A stretch of DNA of 49,882 nucleotides, from contig JANDLV010000028.1 of the NCBI GenBank assembly GCA_024330185.1, forward strand, positions 1 to 49,882, given 5' to 3'. Under the pieces are notes generated by a model, which worked only from the letters and a program-made list of their open reading frames with translations, ran no database searches and was not told where the DNA came from. Position numbers and translations under genes: made by a program. Source of the DNA: Candidatus Siliceabacter maunaloa (lineage in GTDB: Bacteria; Actinomycetota; Thermoleophilia; Solirubrobacterales; Solirubrobacteraceae). This document shows, piece after piece, positions 14,677-23,654 of this stretch (position 1 is the stretch's first letter; each line of letters starts with the position of its first letter).

Positions 14677-16560
14677 CTACACCTCTACCGGCAGCAGATC
14701 CACCCGCCCCCTCGGCGCCTCGACGCGCTCGACCATGACCCGCACGCGGTCGCCCAGGCGGATCGTGCGCTCGGAGCGGGTGCCGTGGAGGATCGTGCCC
14801 TGCTCGTTGAGCTCCCACCAGTCGCCGCGCAGGCGGCGCACGGGCAGCAGGCCCTCGTGGCCGTCGCCGAAGGACACGAAGGCGCCGGCGGAGATGAGGC
14901 CGATGATCTCGCCGTCGAACTCGCGGTCGAAACCGTGTCTCGCCCTCCGGTCGCCGGAACCGGCGACCTCCGGCGACGTCAGACCCCGGTCGCCGGAACC
15001 GGCGACCTCCGGCGACGTCAGACCCCGGCCGCCGGAACCGGCGACCTCCGGCGACGTCAGACCGAAGAGCTCCCGTTCGAGCAGGAAGGACCGCGCGACC
15101 CGGTCGGCCGCGCGCTCCAGCGCCATGGCGTCGCGCTCGCGGGCCGAGGTCCACGCCCCCGTCTCGGGCATGGCGCCGCGGTCGGGGGGCGCCTCGCCGC
15201 CGCCCACCGCGCTGAGCAGCGCGCGGTGGCAGACCAGGTCGGGGTAGCGGCGGATCGGTGAGGTGAAGTGGCAGTAGCGCGTCAGGCCCAGGCCGGCGTG
15301 GCCCAGCGACTGGGGCGCGTAGTGGGCCTGCTTGAGCGCACGCAGCACGAGTGTCGTCAGGCCCGCACGGCCGCGGCCCTCGTGGCGGCGCACCTCGCGC
15401 TCGACCAGTCGCGAGGCGTCGGCCACCACGTCGGCGGCCTGGCTGGGCGACATGGCCTCGGGCAGAGGCGGCGTGGGCAGCCCGAGCGAGTCGAGCTGGT
15501 CGACCAGCCGCTCCGCGGCCGTTGGGTCGGGCTGCTCGTGCACGCGGTGCAGCGCGGGCACCCCACGCTCGGCCAGCAGCGTGGCCACCTGCTCGTTGGC
15601 GACGATCATCAGGTGCTCGACCAGGCGGTGGGACTCGGTCTGCGCCCGTTGGGCGGAACTCGCCACGTGCCCGGCGGCGTCGAAGGTGAACTCAGGCTCG
15701 CTGCTCGACAGCTCCAGCGCGCGCGTGCGCGCGCGCCGGGCCTCCAGCGCGCCGGCCACATCCCGCGCGACGGCCAGCGGCTCGCCCCAGGGCTCCTCGG
15801 CGCGGGCGCGGCCGGCGAAGATCGCGTCGACCTTCTCGTAGGTCAGCCGCCGGTCGGAGCGGATGCGTGAGCGGTGGAAGGTGGTGCGCACCACCTCCTC
15901 CCCCCGCACCTCCATCTCCACGGTGACCGCCAGGCGCTCCTGCCCGGGCACCAGCGAGCATGCATCGTTGCTGAGCGCCTCGGGAAGCATGGGCTCGACC
16001 TTGCCGGGCACGTACACGCTCGTGGCGCGGCGCAGGGCCTCACCGTCGACCTGCGAGCCGGGCACGACGAACGCGCTGACGTCGGCGATGTGCACCCACA
16101 CGCGGGCGTGACCCTCCCCCAGGCGCTGCGCCGACAGCGCGTCGTCGAAGTCCCTGGCCGTGGCCGGATCGATGGTGAAGGTGGGCAGTGCGGTCAGGTC
16201 GCGCCGCCCACCGGCCTGGTCGCCGACGGCTTCGCCACGGTCGCGCGCGGCGCGCGCCTCGTGCTCTACGGCGGGGTCAAAGCCGCGGCGCAGGCCGCGA
16301 TCGAGCATGAGCGCCTCGATCACGTCCGCGGCAACATCGGGGCGGCCCAGGTGGCGCAGAACCCGCGCCCCGCCGCCCCTCTTGGGGCCCGGGCGACCAC
16401 CCTGTACCAACACCAGGTCGTCCACGCGGACCCGCGCGTCGCGGCCCAGCGCGAGCTTGGCGCCGCCCTGCTCGAAGAAGGGCTCGGCCACCATGAACCG
16501 CCCGCGCTTGGCCACCACCCCCACGATGGCGTCCGGCGGCGCGGGCCGTGCCCCCTTCAC
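14677..16560 (-). CDS. rnr: Ribonuclease R/RNase II-family 3'-5' exoribonuclease with in-frame repeat insertion
   Basis: A 627-residue RNB-family exonuclease degrading structured RNA. A short OB-like N-terminus (~1-110) is followed by the RNB catalytic domain with the Asp cluster TIDPATARDFDDAL (~130-145), WVHIADVSAFV and the distal LTRYCHFTSPIRRYPDLVCHR. A C-terminal S1 domain begins at FDGEIIGLISAGAFVSFG. Between RNB and S1 lie three tandem copies of GLTSPEVAGSGDR (13 aa each, see repeat entry). GTG 16560 overlaps the ctpA stop as GTGA. Part of an ftsE-ftsX-ctpA-rnr string. Confidence 0.94.
   Translation of the reverse strand: MKGARPAPPDAIVGVVAKRGRFMVAEPFFEQGGAKLALGRDARVRVDDLVLVQGGRPGPKRGGGARVLRHLGRPDVAADVIEALMLDRGLRRGFDPAVEHEARAARDRGEAVGDQAGGRRDLTALPTFTIDPATARDFDDALSAQRLGEGHARVWVHIADVSAFVVPGSQVDGEALRRATSVYVPGKVEPMLPEALSNDACSLVPGQERLAVTVEMEVRGEEVVRTTFHRSRIRSDRRLTYEKVDAIFAGRARAEEPWGEPLAVARDVAGALEARRARTRALELSSSEPEFTFDAAGHVASSAQRAQTESHRLVEHLMIVANEQVATLLAERGVPALHRVHEQPDPTAAERLVDQLDSLGLPTPPLPEAMSPSQAADVVADASRLVEREVRRHEGRGRAGLTTLVLRALKQAHYAPQSLGHAGLGLTRYCHFTSPIRRYPDLVCHRALLSAVGGGEAPPDRGAMPETGAWTSARERDAMALERAADRVARSFLLERELFGLTSPEVAGSGGRGLTSPEVAGSGDRGLTSPEVAGSGDRRARHGFDREFDGEIIGLISAGAFVSFGDGHEGLLPVRRLRGDWWELNEQGTILHGTRSERTIRLGDRVRVMVERVEAPRGRVDLLPVEV
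14947..15063. repeat. Three tandem 39-bp palindrome-containing repeats inserted in frame in rnr
   Basis: Units at 14947-14985, 14986-15024 and 15025-15063 are almost identical (unit 3 has one changed base). Each holds GGTCGCCGG-AA-CCGGCGACC, a 9-bp-arm hairpin, then TCCGGCGACGTCA. Read on the minus strand each adds 13 residues without shifting the frame. The 17-nt core GACCTCCGGCGACGTCA recurs at 22657-22673 next to nadA, so this is a dispersed repeat family. Confidence 0.9.
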
Positions 16561-17759
16561 AGCTCGCCGGCCAGGGTCTCCAGCGCCTCGTCCAGCGCCT
16601 CGTCGGGATCGGTGTCCGGGTCGTCGGACGCCTCGACGTCGGGGACGATGCCGGTCAGCCCGTCCTCGTCCTCGCCGTTGCCCGCGCCGCCGATGCGCCG
16701 GCCGTCGGGCGTCAGGTAGACCCCGGCGGTCAGATCGAGCGCGCCGCCGTTGGGCAGCTCGATCACCCGCTGGAAGACGCCCTTGCCGAAGGTCTCCTGG
16801 CCCACCACGGTGGCGTCACGACGGTCCTCCAGCGCGCCGGTGACGATCTCCGAGGCGGAGGCGCTGTTCTCGTTGACCAGGACCACCACGGGCAGGTCGG
16901 CGGCGATGGGGTCCCCCGTCGCCGACAGGGTCTGGGTGGGCACCGAGCGCCCGCGGGTGGTGACGATCGGCCCCTCGGCGATGAAGGCGCTGGCCACGAG
17001 CTGGGCCTCGCTGACCAGCCCGCCGCCGTTGTTGCGCAGGTCGAGCACGAAGCCCTCGGCCCCCTGCTCGAGCAGCTCGCGCATGTCCTCGTATAGCTGG
17101 GCGTGCGCGCCCGAGGAGAACGTGGCCAGCGAGACGACGCCCAGCGGCTCGCCGTCAACCCGCTCCAGCGAGGACTCGACCACGGGCACGCGGATGCTCG
17201 CGCGCTCGACCTCGCGGCTGATCTCCTCGCCGTCGCGGACCCACGTCAGCGGGACGGTGGTGCCCGCGTCGCCCTGGATGAGCGCCGCACCCGCCCCCTC
17301 GGGCAGGCCGCCCAGGTCCCGGTCGGCCGCGCGCACGACCACGTCCCCGGGCCGCAGCCCGGCGTCGCGCGCAGGCGCCTCCTCGAAGACGCGCACCACG
17401 CGCAGGCCCCGCTCCACGCGCGTGACGCTGATGCCCACGCCCTGGAACTCGCCCTGGCTGGTCTGCAGGAAGCTCTGGTACTCCTGCGGGTCGAAGTAGG
17501 CCGAGAAGGGATCCTCCAGGGAGGTGATCAGGCCGCTGATCGCCCGATCGGCGAGCTCGTCGTCCGACAGCTCCTCGACGTAGGCCTCGCGCACCGTGTC
17601 CACGGCGTCGTCGACGGTCCGGGTGGCGTCGTCGCCCAGCACCGCGGTGCTGATCGGGTCGGGCAGCCACTCGGGGTTGCCGCCCAGCCAGATGCCGCCC
17701 AGCGCCACGGGCACGAGCAGGCAGAGGACGGCGATCGCTGCGGTGACCTGGCGGGGCAT
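16557..17759 (-). CDS. ctpA: C-terminal processing peptidase, S41 family with PDZ domain
   Basis: A 400-residue exported serine protease. N-terminal signal/anchor [21 protein letters not shown], then a helical cap ([15 protein letters not shown]), a PDZ domain (~95-180: [21 protein letters not shown]...[10 protein letters not shown]), and the catalytic core with [17 protein letters not shown], the Ser in [14 protein letters not shown] and the Lys in [11 protein letters not shown]. It trims C-termini of envelope proteins. The acidic tail ([16 protein letters not shown]) is unusual. Adjacent to ftsX, it may act in cell-division peptidoglycan remodelling (inference). Confidence 0.94.
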   Translation of the reverse strand: MPRQVTAAIAVLCLLVPVALGGIWLGGNPEWLPDPISTAVLGDDATRTVDDAVDTVREAYVEELSDDELADRAISGLITSLEDPFSAYFDPQEYQSFLQTSQGEFQGVGISVTRVERGLRVVRVFEEAPARDAGLRPGDVVVRAADRDLGGLPEGAGAALIQGDAGTTVPLTWVRDGEEISREVERASIRVPVVESSLERVDGEPLGVVSLATFSSGAHAQLYEDMRELLEQGAEGFVLDLRNNGGGLVSEAQLVASAFIAEGPIVTTRGRSVPTQTLSATGDPIAADLPVVVLVNENSASASEIVTGALEDRRDATVVGQETFGKGVFQRVIELPNGGALDLTAGVYLTPDGRRIGGAGNGEDEDGLTGIVPDVEASDDPDTDPDEALDEALETLAGEL

Positions 17760-17810
17760 GATCCGGCCGCAGGCTACCGGCGCGCCCGCGCGTGCTCTCG
17801 TGCCTCGAGC

Positions 17811-18704
17811 CTAGACGCGCAGAAAGCGCCGCAGGGAGAGGCCGGAGCCCAGGGCCGACACCGCGATGCTGGCGCCCAGCAGCACGGCGATCAGGAGCGC
17901 GAAGTTCATCGTCTGCGGGGCGGCGATCAGGGAGAACTGCGCGGCCAGCGGGTCGAGGAAGGCCACCTTGCCCACGCCGAGCAGCGCGATGGCCAGCACG
18001 CCCCCCAGGAAGCCGACGACGACGCCCTCGATGATGAACGGCCAGCGGATGAACCAGTCCGTCGCGCCGACGAGCTTCATCACCTCGACCTCCCGCTTTC
18101 GCGCGAACAGCGACAGGCGGATGGTGTTGGAGATCAGCAGCACCGAGGCGGCGATCAGCAGCGCCGCGAGGACTGCCATGGTGATCTTGACCACGTTGGT
18201 GGCCGACAGGATCTTGGCCGTGTCCTCCTCGCGGTCGCGCACCTCGTCGATGGCCGGGTCGACAACCGTGCTCCCGCCCCCCGGCGTGGCCGGCGACAGG
18301 GCGGTGCGCAGCTCCTCGATCTGGTCGGGCGTGGTCGGGGTCACTCGGAAGGTGTCGGGCAGGGGGTTGGAGCCCAGCAGCTCGTAGGCTTCGGGGTTGC
18401 GCTGGCTCTGCTGCGCGTAGGCCTCCTCCTTGGGCAGGAAGTCGATGCTGCCCACGTACGTGTTCTCGCGCAGCAGCGCGGCGACGCGCTGGGCGTCCTG
18501 CTCGTCGGCGTCGTTGTTGAGGTAGACGTCGAGCAGCACGCGACCGCGGACCTCGTTGGCCGCGCCGGTCGTGGCCTGGACGACCGGGATGAAGACCCCG
18601 AGGACGAGCATCGTGACCAGCACCGAGGCCACGGCCGCGAAGCTGGGGACCGCGTTGCGCTTGAGCGAGCGCCAGGCCTCGCGGAAGAAGAACCCGAGGC
18701 GCAC
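17811..18704 (-). CDS. ftsX: Cell-division ABC transporter permease FtsX
   Basis: A 297-residue FtsX: N-terminal membrane helix (~20-42), extracytoplasmic loop (~45-175, with [22 protein letters not shown] typical of the family's peptidoglycan-hydrolase-regulating domain), and three C-terminal helices with the [23 protein letters not shown] signature between TM2 and TM3. With FtsE it relays ATP-driven signals to peptidoglycan hydrolases at the septum. GTG 18704 was chosen; it is 8 nt downstream of the ftsE stop. The frame is open far upstream but that is antisense-like noise over ftsE. Confidence 0.93.
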   Translation of the reverse strand: MRLGFFFREAWRSLKRNAVPSFAAVASVLVTMLVLGVFIPVVQATTGAANEVRGRVLLDVYLNNDADEQDAQRVAALLRENTYVGSIDFLPKEEAYAQQSQRNPEAYELLGSNPLPDTFRVTPTTPDQIEELRTALSPATPGGGSTVVDPAIDEVRDREEDTAKILSATNVVKITMAVLAALLIAASVLLISNTIRLSLFARKREVEVMKLVGATDWFIRWPFIIEGVVVGFLGGVLAIALLGVGKVAFLDPLAAQFSLIAAPQTMNFALLIAVLLGASIAVSALGSGLSLRRFLRV

Positions 18705-18712
18705 GGTGCTGT

Positions 18713-19612
<900 letters not shown>

Positions 19613-19690
19613 CGAGCGAGCAGACTAGGTGCGCCGGCGCGCGGGCCGAAGCGGCGCAACGGGTGTTGCACGGGCTAGTGGCCGCCCGCC

Positions 19691-19827
19691 GGGAATACGC
19701 ACCGTTCCGGGGGTCGCCGATCACCGCCTGGCACCACCCGGCGACCGGTCATGTGCCGGAGGCACACTCCCGATCGCCGGGCGGCCCCAGCCGGCGCCGG
19801 CGACCCCCGGCGACAGCACGTATTCCC
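19691..19827. repeat. Long imperfect inverted repeat (MITE/REP-like) between ftsE and the M16 peptidase gene
   Basis: The left arm 19691-19719 starts GGGAATACG and ends CGGGGGTCGCCG. The right arm 19798-19827 is its reverse complement with a short divergent block inside. Between the arms is a small perfect hairpin, GTGCC-GGA-GGCAC. The whole is about 137 bp and sits in a 240-bp divergent promoter region. It carries no gene. It could be a non-autonomous mobile element or a structured regulatory region. Confidence 0.6.
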
Positions 19828-19852
19828 GGGGCCGACCACTACCGTCCCGTGC

Positions 19853-21103
19853 ATGCCCCGCATCGACTCCTCCACCCTCGCCAACGGCCTGCCCCTGCAC
19901 CGCGTCTCGATCGAGGGCACGCGGGCGGTGACCGCGATGGTCGCCTTCGACGCGGGCGCGCGCACCGAGCGCCCCGAGGAGAACGGCATGGCCCACTTCC
20001 TCGAGCACCTCGTGTTCAAGGGCGGCGAGAAGTTTCCCCACTACCGTGACGTCAACGAGACCGCGGAGCGTCTGGGCGGCGTGCTGAACGCCTTCACCTC
20101 GCACGACCTCGTGGCCTTCCACATCACCTGCCGCGCCGAGATGGCCATGGAGGCCATCGACCTGCTCACCGACTTCGTGGGCCGTCCGCGCATCGACGCC
20201 GACGAGCTTGACCACGAGCGCGGAGTGGTCATCCAGGAGATCCAGCGCTACAAGGACCAGCCCTCGGCGGTGGCCAGCGAGTTGATCGACGTCGCTGCCT
20301 TCGGCGACCACCCGCTCGGGCGCAGCGTGCTGGGACCCGAGGAGCACGTGCGCACGTTCTCCCGCGAGGCCATGGTGGCCTTCCGCGAGCGCCGCTGGGC
20401 CGGCCCGCGCGCCGGCGCCTTCGTGGTGGGCAGCCTGGAGCACGTACCCGCCGACGGGGCGGTGGGCGAGCTGTTCGAGCGCCTCCCGTCGCTGCCCGTG
20501 CCCGAGCCCTACGAGGAGGCGCCGGCGCTGCAGCCTCGTCCGCTTGTCGAGCAGCGCGACTCCAACCAGTCACACCTGCGCATGCTCTACCGGCCCGGCA
20601 TGGAGGCCCGCGACCAGGCCTCCCGGGCGGCGCTGAGCATCTACGCCACGCTGCTGGGCGGCTCGATGGGCTCGCGCCTGTTCGACGAGATCCGCGAGCA
20701 GCGTGGCCTGGCCTACTCGGTGTGGGCCGTCGACCACGCCTTCGCCGACGTGCCCGTGCTGATGCTCGGCGCCGGCCTGGAGTCGGGCAAGTGCATCGAG
20801 GCCTACGCCCGCATGCGGGAGATCGTGAGCGAGCTGCGCACGGACGGACCGACCGCCGACGAGGTCGAGCGCGCCCGCGCCTACGCCGCCGGCCGGCGCG
20901 TGCTGGCCTTCGAGAACACCAACGCGGTAGCGCGCTACGCCGCCGCCCAGTCGATCGTCTACGGGGAGCCCATCGACCCCGACCGGGCGATCGCGGCGAT
21001 GGACGCCGTGACCTACGAGGACGTGGCGCAGGTGGCCCGCGCGGTGGACGACGAGCTCGCCGTCGCCTGCGTGGGCCCGCACGAGATCGGCGAGTTCGCG
21101 TAG
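19853..21103 (+). CDS. M16-family zinc metallopeptidase (processing-peptidase-like)
   Basis: A 416-residue single-unit M16B peptidase. The inverted zinc motif HFLEH (in GMAHFLEHLVFKGG, residues ~46-59) and downstream Glu ligand in DHERGVVIQEIQRYKDQP are intact, as is the C-terminal-half signature LFDEIREQRGLAYSVWA. Family members cleave peptides or targeting sequences. ATG 19853 starts at the conserved LANGLPLHRV strand; the frame continues upstream into the inverted repeat without protein character. Its 3' end is overlapped antisense by the GGDEF gene. Confidence 0.92.
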   Translation: MPRIDSSTLANGLPLHRVSIEGTRAVTAMVAFDAGARTERPEENGMAHFLEHLVFKGGEKFPHYRDVNETAERLGGVLNAFTSHDLVAFHITCRAEMAMEAIDLLTDFVGRPRIDADELDHERGVVIQEIQRYKDQPSAVASELIDVAAFGDHPLGRSVLGPEEHVRTFSREAMVAFRERRWAGPRAGAFVVGSLEHVPADGAVGELFERLPSLPVPEPYEEAPALQPRPLVEQRDSNQSHLRMLYRPGMEARDQASRAALSIYATLLGGSMGSRLFDEIREQRGLAYSVWAVDHAFADVPVLMLGAGLESGKCIEAYARMREIVSELRTDGPTADEVERARAYAAGRRVLAFENTNAVARYAAAQSIVYGEPIDPDRAIAAMDAVTYEDVAQVARAVDDELAVACVGPHEIGEFA

Positions 21104-22104
21104 GCCACGCGCACCTGGTCGCCACCCGCGCCCTTGGCCGCGTAGAGCGCCGTGTCCGCGCGGTTGAGCGCGACGCCGGGCGTCTCGGCCCCGTCCAGTC
21201 GGGCCACGCCCGCCGAGCACGTCACGCCGGGCGGTGTCACGGCCCGCAGGCGGTCCAGGACGCCCCGAGCGGTGCACAGCCGGGAGTCGGGCAGCAACAG
21301 CGCGAACTCGTCGCCGCCCGTGCGCGCCAGCGTGTCGCCTTCCCGCAGGCGGCTCTGCCACGCCGCCGCCGTGGCTGCGAGCAGGTGGTCGCCGGCGGGG
21401 TGACCGTGGCGGTCGTTGTAGCCCTTGAAGCCGTCGAGGTCCAGGACGGCGACACACAGGGGCACACCGGCGCGGCGGGAACGATGCGTCTCGCGGCGCA
21501 GCGTCTCGCCCAGCGCCCGACGGTTGGCCAGGCCGGTCAGCTCGTCGGTGCGCGCCAGGGCCTGCAGCCGGCGCAGCATCGCCTCCCGGTCGAGGGTCAG
21601 CGCCGTCTCGGCGGCCAGGACGGCCAGGAGCGTGCTCGCGTGCTCGGACAGGCGGCGCACGGGCCGGCGCCAGCCGACCGCGAGCACGGCCACGCAGCGG
21701 TCGTCGAGCAGGGCGGGCTCGAAGGCCAGCGAGCGGCAGCCGGCCCGCAGGACCGCGGGACGGTCGAGCCCGGCGACGCCTTCGGTGTCGGGGACGAAGA
21801 CGCGCTGTCCGCTGTCGCGGGCCCTGCGCACGCCTGAGGTGGCCGGGGCGGGCGCGAGGATCGGCATGTAGTCCAGCCCCGTCCAAGCGCGCGCCCGGAG
21901 CTCGAGCTCGCCGTCGGGCTCCCAGAGAACCGCCACCTCGGCACCCGCCAGCTCCTGCGCCGTCGCGCAGATCGCGGCACGGGGGTCCTCGGAGCGCCCG
22001 ACGCTCTGGACCGCGCCCAGGAGGGTGCGCAGGTCCTGCGCCTCGGCCGCGCGGCGGCCCCACGGCCTCATTGCCAATCGCCATCCATGGCTCGGTGTTC
22101 TCAT
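21013..22104 (-). CDS. Diguanylate cyclase with GAF-like sensor domain
   Basis: A 363-residue signalling protein. Residues ~25-165 look like a GAF sensor (ICATAQELAGAEVAVLWEPDGEL... SEHASTLLAVLAAETALTL). The GGDEF domain follows from ~170: LARTDELTGLANRRAL, LDLDGFKGYNDRHGHPAGD and the catalytic RTGGDEFAL. It makes cyclic-di-GMP. The domain ends naturally at ~GGDQVRVA, but no stop occurs there, so the frame continues ~30 residues antisense to the end of the M16 gene (~91-bp convergent overlap). Start ATG 22104; 22071 is an alternative. A 16-bp palindrome lies upstream. Confidence 0.88.
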   Translation of the reverse strand: MRTPSHGWRLAMRPWGRRAAEAQDLRTLLGAVQSVGRSEDPRAAICATAQELAGAEVAVLWEPDGELELRARAWTGLDYMPILAPAPATSGVRRARDSGQRVFVPDTEGVAGLDRPAVLRAGCRSLAFEPALLDDRCVAVLAVGWRRPVRRLSEHASTLLAVLAAETALTLDREAMLRRLQALARTDELTGLANRRALGETLRRETHRSRRAGVPLCVAVLDLDGFKGYNDRHGHPAGDHLLAATAAAWQSRLREGDTLARTGGDEFALLLPDSRLCTARGVLDRLRAVTPPGVTCSAGVARLDGAETPGVALNRADTALYAAKGAGGDQVRVAYANSPISCGPTQATASSSSTARATCATSS

Positions 22105-22132
22105 AGGACTCGTATCGACGTCCAGGAAACGC

Positions 22133-22148
22133 ACCTTGAGCTCAAGGT
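22133..22148. promoter_or_regulatory. Perfect 16-bp palindrome ACCTTGAGCTCAAGGT in a divergent promoter region
   Basis: Located 29 bases upstream of the GGDEF ATG and 65 bases upstream of the divergent GTG at 22213. A perfect 8+8 palindrome without spacer in a ~108-bp intergenic region is a strong operator candidate for a dimeric regulator of one or both genes. The regulator is unknown. Confidence 0.5.
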
Positions 22149-22212
22149 CGGATCTTGTTGGCATTCTGCGTTGCGTATTGACTGCGGGCCGGTGGCGCGC
22201 GAGCATCGGCCC

Positions 22213-22581
22213 GTGACCCTGGAGCAGCCCGAGGCACTCAACCTCGCGGAGTTGGGCCGCTACCTGCGCAGGATCGAGGATCGCTGGCCGCTGGACCGCG
22301 CCGTGGTGGGCGGCGCCCGCGTGGCCGACGCGCGCGGAGCGGGCCCGCAGCGCGAGCGCGGGCCGGAGTACGTGGTGATTTTCGTCTCCGAGGGCTTCGA
22401 CGGCGTGCCCTGGCTCGAGCGCGTCTACCAGGCCGGCCGGGTGTGGGACACCGCGGAGATGGGCGATCCGGTCGACGTGCACTGCTACACGGCGGCCGAG
22501 CTCGCGCGGCGGGTCGAGCGCCAGCGGATCGTGCGCGAGACGGTGCGGGAGGGGGTCGACCTGATGGCGGAGAGGACGTGA
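22213..22581 (+). CDS. Small conserved protein, nucleotidyltransferase-like (MNT-type) relative
   Basis: A 122-residue cytoplasmic protein; GTG 22213 starts VTLEQPEALNLAELGRYL. The pattern EYVVIFVSEGFDGVPWLERVYQ, then WDTAEMGDPVDVHCYTAAELARR, resembles actinobacterial nucleotidyltransferase-like hypothetical proteins (the VDVHCYT strand corresponds to the acidic third motif). The usual GS-x-D-x-D catalytic pair is not obvious, so activity is doubtful. Divergent from the diguanylate cyclase. Function unknown. Confidence 0.6.
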   Translation: MTLEQPEALNLAELGRYLRRIEDRWPLDRAVVGGARVADARGAGPQRERGPEYVVIFVSEGFDGVPWLERVYQAGRVWDTAEMGDPVDVHCYTAAELARRVERQRIVRETVREGVDLMAERT

Positions 22582-22588
22582 ACGTATC

Positions 22589-22661
22589 TCGCCTCCGGTC
22601 CTCTCAAGTTCGGACCTGCGGGAGACCGGCTTTCGCCTCCGGTCCTCTCAAGTTCGGACCT
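22589..22661. repeat. Two 29-nt direct repeats with hairpin (period 44) between the NTase-like gene and nadA
   Basis: Identical copies at 22589-22617 and 22633-22661. Each carries GGTCC-N10-GGACC. The second copy continues into CCGGCGACGTCA, the same 3' block as the rnr repeats, and its last bases form the nadA stop codon (22671-22673). The layout CCGGTC...GACCT + CCGGCGACGTCA is shared with the rnr units, so both belong to one repeat family. Confidence 0.8.
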
Positions 22662-22670
22662 CCGGCGACG

Positions 22671-23654
22671 TCACTGGAGAGACACCATGCGCTCGATCGG
22701 CACGCGGGCGCGCCGGGCGGTCTCCTGCGGCACCCTGACCTCGTGCACCCCGTCGCGCAGGGCGTCGCGCAGGCCCGGGAGGGTGATCATCTTCATGTAG
22801 CGACAAGAGGCGGCCTCGTTGGCGGCAACGAAGTCGACGTCGGGGGCGGCCATGCGCAGGGGGTGGAGCATCCCGGTCTCGGTGGCCACGATGGCCGTGG
22901 GCCGCTGCCAGGCCTGCGCCTCCCTGGCGTAGCCCAGCATCCCGCCCGTCGAGAGCATGTGCACGCCACGGGCCTCGATGTCGCCCGAGGCCACGTACTC
23001 CATGACCGAGGTGGAGCACCCGCACTCGGGGTGGATGAGGAAGTCGGCGCCGGGGTGCTGCGCGCGGGTGGCCTCGATGTCCGACGGGCGGATGCCGGCG
23101 TGGACGTGGCACTCCCCGTCCCAGACGTGCATGGGGACGCCGGTGGTCTTCTCCACGTAGCGGCCCAGGAACATGTCGGGTCCGAAGAGGATCTCGGTGT
23201 CGGCGCCGTGGGTCTCGAGGATGTGCTCCACCACCGCCACAGCGTTGGAGGAGGTCACGCAGTAGTCGGTCAGGGCCTTGATCTCCGCTGTCGTGTTGAC
23301 GTACATCACGGTCACCGCGCCCGGATGCCTGGCCTGCCAGGCCGCCAGCTCCTCGGGGGTGATGGCGTCGGCCAAGGAGCAGCCCGCGTCGGGATCGGGG
23401 ATGAGGACCGTCTTGTCGGGGCAGAGGATCGAGGCCGTCTCGGCCATGAAGTGCACGCCGCAGAAGACGATGGTGGACTCGCCGGCCTCCGCGGCCCGCT
23501 GGGAGAGGCCCAGCGAGTCGCCGACGTAGTCGGCCACGTCCTGGACCTCGGGCACCTGGTAGTTGTGGGCCAGGATCACCGCGTCGCGCTCGCGGGCCAG
23601 CGTGCGGACCTCGGCCTGCAGCTGTGGAATGTCGGTCAGCTCGAGCAGCGTCAT
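22671..23654 (-). CDS. nadA: Quinolinate synthase
   Basis: A 327-residue quinolinate synthase A that condenses iminoaspartate with dihydroxyacetone phosphate in NAD synthesis and uses a [4Fe-4S] cluster. Conserved Cys are seen in STIVFCGVHFMAE, TDYCVTSSNA and FLIHPECGCSTSV; also AVILAHNYQVPEVQDVADYVGDS and MLSTGGMLGYA. ATG 23654 overlaps the nadC stop (ATGA). No nadB (L-aspartate oxidase) is present here, so iminoaspartate must come from a gene elsewhere or an aspartate dehydrogenase. Confidence 0.96.
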   Translation of the reverse strand: MTLLELTDIPQLQAEVRTLARERDAVILAHNYQVPEVQDVADYVGDSLGLSQRAAEAGESTIVFCGVHFMAETASILCPDKTVLIPDPDAGCSLADAITPEELAAWQARHPGAVTVMYVNTTAEIKALTDYCVTSSNAVAVVEHILETHGADTEILFGPDMFLGRYVEKTTGVPMHVWDGECHVHAGIRPSDIEATRAQHPGADFLIHPECGCSTSVMEYVASGDIEARGVHMLSTGGMLGYAREAQAWQRPTAIVATETGMLHPLRMAAPDVDFVAANEAASCRYMKMITLPGLRDALRDGVHEVRVPQETARRARVPIERMVSLQ

